A DNA stretch of 64,000 nucleotides from Rugamonas brunnea (lineage in GTDB: Bacteria; Pseudomonadota; Gammaproteobacteria; Burkholderiales; Burkholderiaceae_D). Of the stretch, positions 1-7,936 are shown piece by piece. Numbering within the stretch: position 1 is the stretch's first letter; each line of letters begins with the position of its first letter. The notes beneath the pieces are model-generated. The model did not search any database, was not told the origin of the DNA, and saw nothing but the letters and a program-made list of their open reading frames with translations. The position numbers and the translations under genes were made by a program. The stretch is from assembly GCF_014042345.1 (NCBI RefSeq), contig NZ_JACEZT010000007.1, positions 1-64,000 on the forward strand, written 5' to 3'.

Positions 1-55
1 CGGCCTGCTTCAGGATGGCGATGATCTGGCTGTCGGTAAAACGGGAGGTCTTCAT
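1..55 (-). CDS. IS3-family transposase OrfA, N-terminal fragment (cut by window edge)
   Basis: Read on the minus strand from the ATG at 55, the sequence gives MKTSRFTDSQIIAILKQA. This is the typical beginning of the small helix-turn-helix protein OrfA of IS3-family elements, which binds the element ends and is joined to the OrfB integrase by frameshifting. Only 18 codons lie in the window, so the element itself extends to the left. I could not locate its terminal inverted repeat, which should lie close upstream of the ATG, around 56-110. The insertion seems to have removed the beginning of whatever gene preceded the attC-like site at 220. Confidence 0.8.
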   Translation of the reverse strand, partial: MKTSRFTDSQIIAILKQA

Positions 56-79
56 GCTGCAGAACTTTCAAAAATCAAA

Positions 80-265
80 TTGAGAAAATTCTACTTTCAA
101 ACGCTATCATCTGGTGGGGGGATTACCGCATTACGAGCGGTATCCTCACTATCTCGGGCGCCGCAGGCATTTTGGCAACTACGCTGGCTACATGGAAAAG
201 CATCCTCCACCAAGCTATGGCCCAACAATTCATTCAACCCGGACGCGCTGACGCGCGCCGGTTAA
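80..265 (+). pseudogene. Possible remnant of a cassette gene truncated by the IS3 element
   Basis: An open frame runs from the IS edge to a TAA at 263-265 and ends NNSFNPDALTRAG, the last residues being encoded by the attC-like palindrome. Cassette proteins often end like this when their stop codon lies within attC. There is no good start codon or ribosome-binding site (the first candidate is a TTG at 80), and the product resembles nothing I know. It may be the 3' end of a gene lost to the insertion, or simply non-coding. A second frame, without stops and running into the gene at 286, encodes a hydrophobic stretch around positions 115-190, so the real frame is uncertain. Confidence 0.25.
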
Positions 266-281
266 TTCAAGCACGTAGAGC
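220..281 (+). other. attC-like recombination site 1
   Basis: This is an imperfect palindrome of 62 bases, close to the length of small integron attC sites. The left core GCCCAAC (220-226) fits the RYYYAAC consensus exactly; the right core GTAGAGC (275-281) differs from GTTRRRY at one base. Between them, TTCATTCAACCCGGACGCGC on the left pairs, with a few unpaired bases, with the complement of the right half (GCGCGCCGGTTAATTCAA). The next gene starts 5 bases after the right core, as in a cassette. That it is a functional or ancestral attC is inference. Confidence 0.6.
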
Positions 282-285
282 CCGT

Positions 286-774
286 ATGCGCCTCCGCCTG
301 CTAATCGCATTCCTCGCGCTCGTAGTTAGTTTCGTCGCTAACGCGGCCTTCAACGTCGCGGAGGCTGACCGAGTCGTTTTCGGTGAGACCAAGTTTCCCG
401 TTCCGGTGGAACCTGAGAAGGTCGGCACTTACCCTGCACTCGTCAAGTCGGGGGCGGGCTACTTCTACGATGAGGTTCTTGAGTACCGGGTATGGCTACA
501 CCCTGAGCGCGGCGCGTTCCGAAGGAATGGCGGAAATGACTACTTTGTAGCCTTTGCCCAGTATGAGCGCGCACTTGCCTTTTCACAACGATCCAAGGGG
601 GCCGAAGAACCGCTTGTGCTTATTCGACAGTCGAGGTACGTCAATGAACCTATCCCGGGTAAGTTTGAGGTGGTGAACGGCGAGCGGCTGACGGAGTGGC
701 AAGTTCAGTGGTTGGTCGGTTCTAAGCGCACACCAGGCGCAATCGAGAGGTTCTTGGAGGAGCACAAGAAATGA
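286..774 (+). CDS. Hypothetical protein with N-terminal signal/anchor, cassette-borne
   Basis: The protein has 162 residues from the ATG at 286. I prefer this start because the signal-like segment MRLRLLIAFLALVVSFVANA then lies exactly at the N-terminus. The longer reading from 172 would translate the attC-like palindrome. The remainder is soluble and rich in aromatic and charged residues, with no motif I recognise, so no function is assigned. The gene starts 5 bases after one attC-like site and its stop (772-774) touches the next, which is the layout of an integron gene cassette. No separate promoter is evident. Confidence 0.6.
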   Translation: MRLRLLIAFLALVVSFVANAAFNVAEADRVVFGETKFPVPVEPEKVGTYPALVKSGAGYFYDEVLEYRVWLHPERGAFRRNGGNDYFVAFAQYERALAFSQRSKGAEEPLVLIRQSRYVNEPIPGKFEVVNGERLTEWQVQWLVGSKRTPGAIERFLEEHKK

Positions 775-775
775 G

Positions 776-853
776 TTTCAACCCGTCCATCGAATGCCCG
801 TGTTACGACCGGCTTCGCCAGCCGCGTCCCGCCGTGCGTGTCGAACGTTGGTC
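776..853 (+). other. attC-like recombination site 2
   Basis: This imperfect palindromic region of 78 bases lies between the two unknown genes. The left end TTTCAAC (776-782) and right end GTTGGTC (847-853) each miss the core consensus by one base. The centre carries a GGC TTC GCC hairpin (811-819), and the outer arms show partial complementarity (ATCGAATGCCCGTG against GTGCGTGTCGAACG). It is weaker than site 1. Its position, right after one stop codon and 3 bases before the next start, is the main support. Confidence 0.45.
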
Positions 854-856
854 CAA

Positions 857-1582
857 ATGCTCAAACTAATACTTACGTTGGTTCAAATAATTATCGGCTT
901 CTATTGGGCCGGCGATATGGCGCGTCAAAACCCCAAAATAGATGCGCTGGTTACCCATCTTGAAGGAGGGTATGGGAGCTTCAATGAAAAGTTGAAGAGT
1001 GCAAAAATCGTAGAAAGCCTTTCTGTATTGAGAAATTTCTATGGTTGGGTTGCAGTTGTAGCTTTTCTACTGTTCATCGTCCTGTCCAAAATCATCGGCC
1101 CAAACCCAAATTTCCTGGGTTATTTGTCGCCCGTTGGCATTGGCAGTGTCTTCGGGTGGTTCTCAATCAAGTGGTGTCTTGAGCATAGGAAGACCGTTCG
1201 AGAATTTGGTTCGCAAGCTTCCCTGTTTGTTTTTGGCCCCATCCTACTTGGTGCATTCGATCTGCTGCTTCATACACAATTTACTCAAATTCTTGCCGAA
1301 GGCTTTTATCGCATACCTTTGCCCTTGGGGTGGGAAGTTCCCCATTTAACAAATCCAATCGCTATAAGTGGCGTCATATCGTTGCTTTTCGCTACTTTCT
1401 TTGGTTTGTACTACATCCTCACCTGGTTGTTCACCGTGCCTGCTGCATTTGCTTCAGCGGTTATCATCCTGTTGCCAGTGCTACTTGCTCGATTCATTCA
1501 TGCAGTGGCCCCACGAAAGCCTTTCGTTGGATTCACTTTTGTTCTCTTCACAGCAGTTACATTATGGTCACTCTGGCTATAA
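857..1582 (+). CDS. Hypothetical multi-pass membrane protein, cassette-borne
   Basis: The protein has 241 residues from the ATG at 857, which lies 3 bases beyond the presumed attC core; a longer reading from 794 would translate that site and is less likely. Hydrophobic segments occur at about residues 1-18, 60-80, 93-108, 124-142, 172-195, 200-215 and 225-241, so it is predicted to be an integral inner-membrane protein with five to seven spans. A hydrophilic loop of about 40 residues follows the first span. I recognise no family. The base composition is visibly more A+T-rich than the formate locus, consistent with acquired DNA. The stop codon lies within the next attC-like site. Confidence 0.6.
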   Translation: MLKLILTLVQIIIGFYWAGDMARQNPKIDALVTHLEGGYGSFNEKLKSAKIVESLSVLRNFYGWVAVVAFLLFIVLSKIIGPNPNFLGYLSPVGIGSVFGWFSIKWCLEHRKTVREFGSQASLFVFGPILLGAFDLLLHTQFTQILAEGFYRIPLPLGWEVPHLTNPIAISGVISLLFATFFGLYYILTWLFTVPAAFASAVIILLPVLLARFIHAVAPRKPFVGFTFVLFTAVTLWSLWL

Positions 1583-1653
1583 CAATGGGCAGTTACCGGA
1601 CCTGCTTCTGTGCGCGGGTTTGGGATGTGCCGCCGGTCATGCAACGGTTAAGG
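1577..1653 (+). other. attC-like recombination site 3
   Basis: This imperfect palindrome of 77 bases overlaps the stop codon of the preceding gene. The left end is CTATAAC (1577-1583, two mismatches to RYYYAAC) and the right end GTTAAGG (1647-1653, one mismatch to GTTRRRY). The left arm AACAATGGGCAGTTACCGG is largely complementary to the right arm CCGGTCATGCAACGGTTA. No further gene lies between this site and tRNA-Sec. Confidence 0.4.
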
Positions 1654-1746
1654 TCCAAGTTCTAGCGTTTTGTATTCCTGCCGAAGTTAAGTAGCTGACA
1701 TGACAGCCGTATGACGGTGGTGGCCTGGTGATGGTGCAGGGAAGGG

Positions 1747-1839
1747 CGGAAGGCAGTAGGAGTCGAACTTACGAGGGAGCGGCTGACGCCCCCCACCGGG
1801 TTTGAAGCCCGGCCCCATCACCGGATGAGTATGCCTTCC
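1747..1839 (-). tRNA. selC: tRNA-Sec (anticodon TCA)
   Basis: The minus strand folds into the long tRNA-Sec shape. The acceptor GGAAGGCA at 1839-1832 pairs with TGCCTTCC ending at 1748, followed by discriminator G. The anticodon loop CTTCAAA holds TCA (1805-1803), there is a long variable arm GGGGGGCGTCAGCCGCTCCC, and the T loop is GTTCGACTC. Its 93 bases are much more than a normal tRNA. CCA is not encoded. It inserts selenocysteine at UGA codons. It lies 21 bases downstream of selB in the same orientation. Its 3' end faces the accessory DNA at 1-1653, and selC is a classic island insertion point. Confidence 0.96.
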
Positions 1840-1860
1840 TCGTGGTGCATCATGGTGAAG

Positions 1861-3750
1861 CTAAGACCATACGGCGTTGGGCCGTACCAGATGGATGTTG
1901 CCTACGCGCCGAGTATAGCCGACGCGGTCGAAGTATTCCAACAGCTGGATGGCGCGCTTGCGTCCCAGCGCCGTGGCGTCGCGGAACGAGGCCGCCTGCG
2001 CTTCGGGTAGCGTGGCGACGATGTGCGCCAGTTCGGCCAGCCGCGCCGGGTGGTAGAACAGATCGGGCACCACCTGGCCCACATCGCCGCTGCGATTGAG
2101 CTTGCGCAGCAGGCGGCGTACTTCGTCCTCTGCGATGCCCGTCGAACGCGCAAGATCGCGCACCCACGGCGGGTCGTAGGCGCCGGCCAGCAAGGACGCC
2201 AGCAAGGGCGCGGCCTGCGTCTGTTCTTGTGGACTCAGTTCGATGCGGTGTTCGGGCAGGTGCAGGCTGCGGCCGCGCTGGCATACGCGGGTCGCCGCGA
2301 TTAGCTGTTCCAGCAGTTCGCTCCACAGTTTGTCCTCCGCGTCGGGCGCCACCATGCGCTTGAGGCGCCACCATTCCGGGCCTGCTTCGTCGGGCGCGCG
2401 CGCGTGGAACTGCGCCAGCGCGGCGACGGTGCGTTCCTGTAGTGCTTGTACGCTGGTGCGCGCGATCAGCAGCGCGTCGCCGCCCGTCAGTGCGATGCGC
2501 AGCGCGTCCGGCGGCGCCGTGAGCTGGTCGGCTGGCAGCAGCGTCATGCGCGTCAGCGTGGAGGTGCGCAGGCCGTGCGGGCTGCACGCCAGCAGCGCCT
2601 CCAAGTCACCGTTGGCGAGATAGGTGGACATGGCTTGCAGCCACGCCAGCCGTTCGGCACTGCGCCGCTTGCGGGGCGGCGCGAACGGGTCCAGCACCAC
2701 GCCGCCGCCGATGGTGGCGCTGGCCTGCGCGTTGCGGATCACGAAGCGGTCGCCCGGCACGGCGTGCACGGGCGCGTCGAGCACCAATTGGATGCGGCCC
2801 GTGCGGCCGGGGGGCAGGGTGTCGCTATCGAGCGGTACCACGTGCGCGGTGTGATGGGCTGCGCCCAGGTGCACATGCACGGGCGACCATGATGCGAGCG
2901 GTGCGCCTGCGTCGGGCAGCAGCGTCAGTTCGGCGTCGAAGCGTTCGCCGCATTCGGCCAGCGCGGGCGCGACTACCCAGCTGCCACGGGCGATGTCCTC
3001 GCGCGCGGCGCCGCCCAGGTTCAGTGCCAGCCGCTGGCCGGCCACGCCCCGTTCGGCTGAGCGGTTCTGCGCGTGGATGCTGCGCACGCGCACCTGTTGG
3101 CCGCCGGGCGCCAACCGCAGCACGTCGCCTACGCGCACAGCCCCGGCCAGTGCGGTGCCGGTGACGATGGTGCCTTGACCGGCTAGCGTGAACACGCGGT
3201 CCACGCCCAGCCGGAACAGGCGCTGTTCGTCGCGGGTGGGCAGGTCACGGGCGGTGGCCGCGAGATGCGCGAGCAGTGCCGCCACGCCGGCATCGTTCGG
3301 CGCTGTGGCGTTGGTGCGGAACAGCGGCGCGTCGTCGAAGCCCATGACAGACAGCAGGGTGCGCACCTCGGATTCCACTTGCTCCAGCCGGGCCGCATCG
3401 GCGCGGTCGGCCTTGGTCAGGGCCACGGCCCCGCGCCGTACGCCCAGCAGGCGCAGGATGGACAGATGTTCGACCGTCTGCGGCATGATGCCGTCGTCGG
3501 CGGCCACCGCCAGCAGGGCGTAGTCGATGCCGGTCACCCCGGCGGCCATGGTGCGGATGAATTTTTCGTGACCGGGCACGTCGATCACGCCCAGTACCTG
3601 GCCATCATCCAGCGGCAGGTAGGCGTAACCAAGTTCGATCGAGATGCCGCGTGCTTTTTCTTCCTTCAGACGATCCGTGTCGACGCCGGTCAGCGCGCGC
3701 GTGAGCGTGGTCTTGCCGTGGTCGATATGGCCTGCCGTGCCGATGATCAT
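1861..3750 (-). CDS. selB: Selenocysteine-specific translation elongation factor SelB
   Basis: SelB is the GTP-dependent factor that carries Sec-tRNA to the ribosome at UGA codons followed by a bSECIS hairpin. The 629-residue protein (E. coli SelB has 614) starts with the G1 loop [12 protein letters not shown] and has the G3 motif DVPGHEKF and G4 motif TKAD, then EF-Tu-like beta-barrel domains. The C-terminal third consists of winged-helix segments that bind the mRNA hairpin. I chose the ATG at 3750, which overlaps the selA stop as ATGA and puts the GTP-binding motif at the N-terminus; upstream codons in this frame belong to selA. It is co-directional with selA and tRNA-Sec. Confidence 0.96.
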   Translation of the reverse strand: MIIGTAGHIDHGKTTLTRALTGVDTDRLKEEKARGISIELGYAYLPLDDGQVLGVIDVPGHEKFIRTMAAGVTGIDYALLAVAADDGIMPQTVEHLSILRLLGVRRGAVALTKADRADAARLEQVESEVRTLLSVMGFDDAPLFRTNATAPNDAGVAALLAHLAATARDLPTRDEQRLFRLGVDRVFTLAGQGTIVTGTALAGAVRVGDVLRLAPGGQQVRVRSIHAQNRSAERGVAGQRLALNLGGAAREDIARGSWVVAPALAECGERFDAELTLLPDAGAPLASWSPVHVHLGAAHHTAHVVPLDSDTLPPGRTGRIQLVLDAPVHAVPGDRFVIRNAQASATIGGGVVLDPFAPPRKRRSAERLAWLQAMSTYLANGDLEALLACSPHGLRTSTLTRMTLLPADQLTAPPDALRIALTGGDALLIARTSVQALQERTVAALAQFHARAPDEAGPEWWRLKRMVAPDAEDKLWSELLEQLIAATRVCQRGRSLHLPEHRIELSPQEQTQAAPLLASLLAGAYDPPWVRDLARSTGIAEDEVRRLLRKLNRSGDVGQVVPDLFYHPARLAELAHIVATLPEAQAASFRDATALGRKRAIQLLEYFDRVGYTRRVGNIHLVRPNAVWS

Positions 3751-5246
3751 ACGGCCAGCGCTTCCAGTTGGGCGATGAAGCGTTGCTGGTGATCGGCATC
3801 CAGGCAGCGCAGGTCCAGCCACAGCGCGTCCTGCGCCACGCGGCCGACGACGGGGATGGGCAATGCACGCAACCGTCGTTCCAGTACGCCCAGCGCGTCA
3901 CTCACGCGCGAACCGGCTGCGGCGCGCACGGTCAGGCCGTGGCTGGGTAGCAGGTCCACCGGCAGCGCGCCGCTGCCGATCTGGCTCGTCATGGCTTCGT
4001 CGCGCACGTCGTAGTCAGCGCCCAGCGCGCGCTGAAGCAGCGGCAGGATGGCTTGCGCCTGCGCGCGCATATCTGCGGCCGGGCGCGTGAGCAGGCGCAG
4101 CGTGGTCAATCGTTCGGGCAGCAGATCCGGTGCGCGGTACAGGGCCAGCACGGGCGCCAGTGCGGCCAGCGTCAGTTTGCCGACCCGCAGTGCGCGCTTG
4201 AGCGGGTTGCGCTTGATGCGCGCGATCAGGTCGGCGCGGCCGGCGATGATGCCGCACTGCGGGCCGCCCAGCAGCTTGTCGCCGCTGAAGGTCACCAGGT
4301 CGGCCCCGGCGGCGATCGTTTCGCGCACCGTCGTTTCGTGCGGCAGACCGTATTGTTCCAGGTCGACCAGCGTACCGCTGCCCAGATCCACGGCCAGCGG
4401 GATCTGCCGCTCGCGCGCCAGCGGCGCCAGTTCGGCCACCTCCACGCTCTTGGTGAAGCCAGTGATGGCGTAATTGCTGCAATGGACCTTGAGCAGCAGC
4501 GCCGTCTGCGTGTTGGCCGCGTTGGCGTAATCGTGCAGGTGGGTGCGGTTGGTGCTGCCCACTTCGCGCAGCGTGGCACCGGCGCGCTGCATGATGTCCG
4601 GGATGCGGAAGGTGCCGCCAATCTCCACCAGTTCGCCGCGCGAGACGATGGCTTCGCGGCCATCGGCCAGCGTGTCGAGCATCAGCAGCACGGCGGCAGC
4701 GTTGTTGTTGACGATGGTGACGGCTTCGGCGCCGGTCAGTTCGCGCAGCAGGTCTTCTACCAGGTCGTCGCGGTCGCCGCGCTTGCCCGTGTCGATGTCC
4801 CATTCCAGGTTCATGGGCCAGCGCAGCGCTTCGGCCACGGCTTGCACGGCGCAGTCGGGCAGCAGCGCGCGTCCCAGGTTGGTGTGCAATACGGTGCCGC
4901 TCAGGTTGAATACAGGCCGCAGTGGCGATTGATTGGCCTGCGCCAGCCGCTGCGCCAGCAGCGCGGTGATGGCGGGGATGGTGATCTCGCCAGCGGCGGC
5001 GGGCGCACTACCGCCAGCGTTGGCCACGCGCAGCATGTCGCCGCGCAGTTCGGCCAGCAGTGCGCGGGCGGCGGCCAGCGTTTGTTCGCGGCCATAGCCG
5101 GTCAGCAGCGGCTGGCACGAGGGATCGGACAAAATCAGATGCATGGCCGGCAGGTGGACGCTACGTGCGCGCGTGTTGCCGGCGCCCGCGACGCTGGTGC
5201 CCGTCGCGCCGGCGTCCGGCTGCGCTCCGGTCGCTGCGCCGCTCAT
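3747..5246 (-). CDS. selA: L-seryl-tRNA(Sec) selenium transferase SelA
   Basis: This cytoplasmic PLP enzyme converts Ser-tRNA(Sec) to Sec-tRNA(Sec) using selenophosphate. The PLP-binding lysine is visible in [13 protein letters not shown], and other family blocks such as [15 protein letters not shown] and [16 protein letters not shown] are present. At 499 residues it is somewhat longer than E. coli SelA (463), mainly because of an Ala/Gly-rich N-terminal extension of about 35 residues; an internal start such as MHLILSDPS is possible. The start overlaps the fdhE stop by 4 bases (ATGA) and its own stop overlaps selB in the same way, which indicates translational coupling. Confidence 0.95.
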   Translation of the reverse strand: MSGAATGAQPDAGATGTSVAGAGNTRARSVHLPAMHLILSDPSCQPLLTGYGREQTLAAARALLAELRGDMLRVANAGGSAPAAAGEITIPAITALLAQRLAQANQSPLRPVFNLSGTVLHTNLGRALLPDCAVQAVAEALRWPMNLEWDIDTGKRGDRDDLVEDLLRELTGAEAVTIVNNNAAAVLLMLDTLADGREAIVSRGELVEIGGTFRIPDIMQRAGATLREVGSTNRTHLHDYANAANTQTALLLKVHCSNYAITGFTKSVEVAELAPLARERQIPLAVDLGSGTLVDLEQYGLPHETTVRETIAAGADLVTFSGDKLLGGPQCGIIAGRADLIARIKRNPLKRALRVGKLTLAALAPVLALYRAPDLLPERLTTLRLLTRPAADMRAQAQAILPLLQRALGADYDVRDEAMTSQIGSGALPVDLLPSHGLTVRAAAGSRVSDALGVLERRLRALPIPVVGRVAQDALWLDLRCLDADHQQRFIAQLEALAV

Positions 5247-6265
5247 GCCGCGCTAAACCATAGCAGGGGATTGCCGCTGGCGCGCGTGTAGCCCGCTTCG
5301 CCCACCAGCACGTCCAGCATCAGGCTGGCCAGGTCGTCGGCCAGTGGCTCGACGTCGTAGTCATGCTCCTGGTTGAAGATCTTGCGGTAGCTGTGGCAGT
5401 CGTCGCAGGTTTCGGCGCGCGCCACGCGCGAGGGATCGTTGGCCTTGTTGATGGTGTCGGGCGCTGGCGCGGCGCCTGTATCCGCATCCTCCAGGCTCTG
5501 GTAGGCCACATGCGCGTTTTCCTCGCAGTTGGAGCACTTGACGCGCACCATGTGCCACTCGCTGGCGCAGATGCCGCATTGCAGATACCGGTAGCCCTGC
5601 GACTGCCCGCCGATGCGGATCACGCTGGCCACCGGATGCGAGCTGCACACGGGGCACAGCGCGCCCGTCACCAGCGGCTGCACGCGGCGCGCGTCGAGCA
5701 GGCTCGCTTGCAGCGTCCACACCACCTGCAACGCGGCCGCCACGAATGGCGCGTGGAGCGGATTGATGCCGTCGCCGAATTGCGCCAGCACGGCATCGGC
5801 GCAGCCTTCCAGTTCGGCGCCGGTGAGCGCGCGCAGCTCGTCCACCACGGACGAGAATTGCGGCTGGCTGTCGGCCAGCGTGCTCATTTGGGCCAGCAGG
5901 CTGTCGAACACGCCGCGCCAGGCGGCGGGGCGGGCGCCGCTCACGGGCAGCGGCGGCATGTTGTGGTTGAGCGCCTGGGCGATGGCGGCGTCGCCGGGTA
6001 TGTCGATTGCCGCCGCCAGCGCACCGGCGTCGGACGGCAGGGCCAGCGTGACGGCCGCCTGCGCATCGACCAGTGCGGCCATCAGCAGCAGGTAGCCGCG
6101 CAGCGTGGCGCCGACGGGAATGCCCTTGATTTCGTTATTGGCCAGCCGGCGCAGACGGGCCGCGCGGGCGGAAAACAGGCTGCGCGGCTGCGGCAGCAGC
6201 AGGCGCGGAATGGCGGTGTGATCGAGCGCTTCGATCTCGCCGGGTGCAAGCAGGCGTTGTACCAA
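5243..6265 (-). CDS. fdhE: Formate dehydrogenase accessory protein FdhE
   Basis: FdhE is a cytoplasmic rubredoxin-like protein needed to assemble respiratory formate dehydrogenase, and probably interacts with the catalytic subunit. Zinc- or iron-binding cysteine pairs are seen in the C-terminal half (CPVCSS, CGICASEWH, KCSNCEE, CDDCHSY). I prefer the TTG at 6265 (340 residues, LVQRLLAPGEIEAL) because GGGGGA lies just upstream. A GTG at 6304 would add 13 residues without a clear ribosome-binding site. It lies 98 bases downstream of the cytochrome subunit and overlaps selA by 4 bases. Confidence 0.93.
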   Translation of the reverse strand: MVQRLLAPGEIEALDHTAIPRLLLPQPRSLFSARAARLRRLANNEIKGIPVGATLRGYLLLMAALVDAQAAVTLALPSDAGALAAAIDIPGDAAIAQALNHNMPPLPVSGARPAAWRGVFDSLLAQMSTLADSQPQFSSVVDELRALTGAELEGCADAVLAQFGDGINPLHAPFVAAALQVVWTLQASLLDARRVQPLVTGALCPVCSSHPVASVIRIGGQSQGYRYLQCGICASEWHMVRVKCSNCEENAHVAYQSLEDADTGAAPAPDTINKANDPSRVARAETCDDCHSYRKIFNQEHDYDVEPLADDLASLMLDVLVGEAGYTRASGNPLLWFSAA

Positions 6266-6363
6266 GTATGTCCCCCGTCCCAGAATGCCAAACCCGCCCG
6301 CCACCGGCGGTGGCAGGCCTTGCGGCTTATTCTAATCCAAAACGGGCGGGCTACAACACGTTG

Positions 6364-7008
6364 TTATTCGCGCGATTTGCGCACGGCCTCCTCGAACCAG
6401 CGCCCGTGGTGCTTGCGCGCCCACCCGTAGGTCGCCGTGCCGCGCACCATCGCGCCCAGCGAGCCCTTGACCCACAGGCCCGCGTACACGTGGATGATGA
6501 TGGCGACGATGATGAACAACGCAGCAAATGCGTGGAGCAGGGCGGAGAAGCGTATCAGACCGATGGGGAACAGGGCCGAGAAGTAGGCGCGCCAGATCAC
6601 GATGCCTGTCACCAGCAGCGCTGCCATGCAGCCCACCAGCACGAAGAACAGCAGCTTCTGCCCACCGTTGTAGCGGCCCGCCTTGGGCACCAGGTGTTCG
6701 CGCTTGTGGATCACGTCGCCCGTCTGGTCCAGCCATTCGCGGTCGCCGGGCTCGAACTGGTTGTGGCGCCAGAACTGCATCACCATGCCGCCAAACGAGG
6801 CCGCCATCACCAGCCCGATGAACGGGTGCAGGATGCGCGTCCATTGGCCGCCGCCGAGGAACACCGCCATCCATGCGGTGGCGGGGTGGAACATGGACAG
6901 GCCGGACACCATCAGCAGAACGAAGCAGATGGCGGTGACCCAGTGGCCGCTGCGTTCATTGGCCGTGTAGCGCTCGATGAGCGGATTGCCATCCTTATCG
7001 CGATTCAT
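6364..7008 (-). CDS. fdhI: Formate dehydrogenase cytochrome b556 (gamma) subunit
   Basis: This is the membrane-embedded di-heme cytochrome b that anchors formate dehydrogenase and passes electrons to quinone. The 214-residue protein (FdnI of E. coli has 217) has four hydrophobic spans, and histidines suitable for heme ligation in [27 protein letters not shown] and IHVYAGLWV. It overlaps the end of the iron-sulfur subunit gene by 14 bases, so translation is likely coupled. The gene symbol follows the FdnI/FdoI family. Confidence 0.94.
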   Translation of the reverse strand: MNRDKDGNPLIERYTANERSGHWVTAICFVLLMVSGLSMFHPATAWMAVFLGGGQWTRILHPFIGLVMAASFGGMVMQFWRHNQFEPGDREWLDQTGDVIHKREHLVPKAGRYNGGQKLLFFVLVGCMAALLVTGIVIWRAYFSALFPIGLIRFSALLHAFAALFIIVAIIIHVYAGLWVKGSLGAMVRGTATYGWARKHHGRWFEEAVRKSRE

Positions 7009-7918
7009 TTTGGCTCTCCCGGATGCGGTTGGCGTCTTTGACTGCCTCGGCTTCTTCGTCCCTGGTCACTTCGTTCGGCCCCACGCGCGAGTAGTGGAAC
7101 CAGCCTGCCAGCGCCGTGACGGCGATACCGGCCAGGGCCAGCGGCTTGGTCATGCCCTTCCACAGGCCCACCATGGGGCTGATGCTGGGCGCGGCCGGCA
7201 AACCGTGGTACAGGCCCGGCTGGTCCGCGTGGTGCAGCACATACATCACGTGCGTGCCGCCCACGCCGGCCGGGTCGTACAGGCCCGCCTGCGCATAGCC
7301 GCGCGACTTGAGGTCGGCGATGCGTTCCTCGGCATGCACCTGCATGTCCTCCTTGGTGCCGAACACGATGGCGCCGGTGGGGCAGGTCTTGACGCAGGCC
7401 GGTTCCTGGCCCACGGCCACCCGGTCCGAGCACAGCGTGCATTTGTAGGCGCGGCTGTCCTTCTTGGAGATGCGCGGCACGTCGAACGGACAGCCGGCCA
7501 CGCAATAGCCGCAGCCGATGCAGTTCTCCTGGTGGAAGTCGACGATGCCGTTGGTGTACTGCACGATGGCGCCGGGCGCCGGACAGGCTTTCAGGCAGCC
7601 CGGGTCTTCGCAATGCATGCAGCCGTCCTTGCGGATCAGCCATTCCAGGTTGCCGTCGCCTGTCTCGTGCTCGGAGTAGCGCATCACCGTCCACGATTGC
7701 GGCGACAGGTCGTTCGGGTTGTCATACACGCCGGCGTTGCTGCCCACTTCGTCGCGCAGGTCGTTCCACTCCATGCAGGCGGTCTGGCAAGCCTTGCAGC
7801 CGATGCACTTCGATACGTCGATCAGCTTGGCCACGGTGCCCAGCGCCGGCTCGCGCGCGCTGGGCGGTTGCGTCGTGGTGGCGGACTGGCGCTTGATATC
7901 CAATGATTGCAGTGCCAT
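6995..7918 (-). CDS. fdhB: Formate dehydrogenase iron-sulfur (beta) subunit
   Basis: The beta subunit carries electrons from the catalytic subunit to the cytochrome through four [4Fe-4S] clusters. The cysteine motifs are all visible: [35 protein letters not shown] and [10 protein letters not shown]...CVKTC. A single C-terminal membrane helix ([18 protein letters not shown]) anchors it, as in FdnH. It has 307 residues against 294 in E. coli. It has no signal peptide of its own, consistent with export together with the Tat-dependent alpha subunit. It starts 18 bases after the fdhA stop. Confidence 0.96.
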   Translation of the reverse strand: MALQSLDIKRQSATTTQPPSAREPALGTVAKLIDVSKCIGCKACQTACMEWNDLRDEVGSNAGVYDNPNDLSPQSWTVMRYSEHETGDGNLEWLIRKDGCMHCEDPGCLKACPAPGAIVQYTNGIVDFHQENCIGCGYCVAGCPFDVPRISKKDSRAYKCTLCSDRVAVGQEPACVKTCPTGAIVFGTKEDMQVHAEERIADLKSRGYAQAGLYDPAGVGGTHVMYVLHHADQPGLYHGLPAAPSISPMVGLWKGMTKPLALAGIAVTALAGWFHYSRVGPNEVTRDEEAEAVKDANRIRESQNESR

Positions 7919-7936
7919 GTCATTCTCCTCGCGCGC

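Noticed and set aside
172..285. N-terminal extension of the first cassette gene to the ATG at 172
   Set aside because: It would translate the attC-like palindrome and place the signal segment in the interior. The ATG at 286 gives a normal signal sequence.
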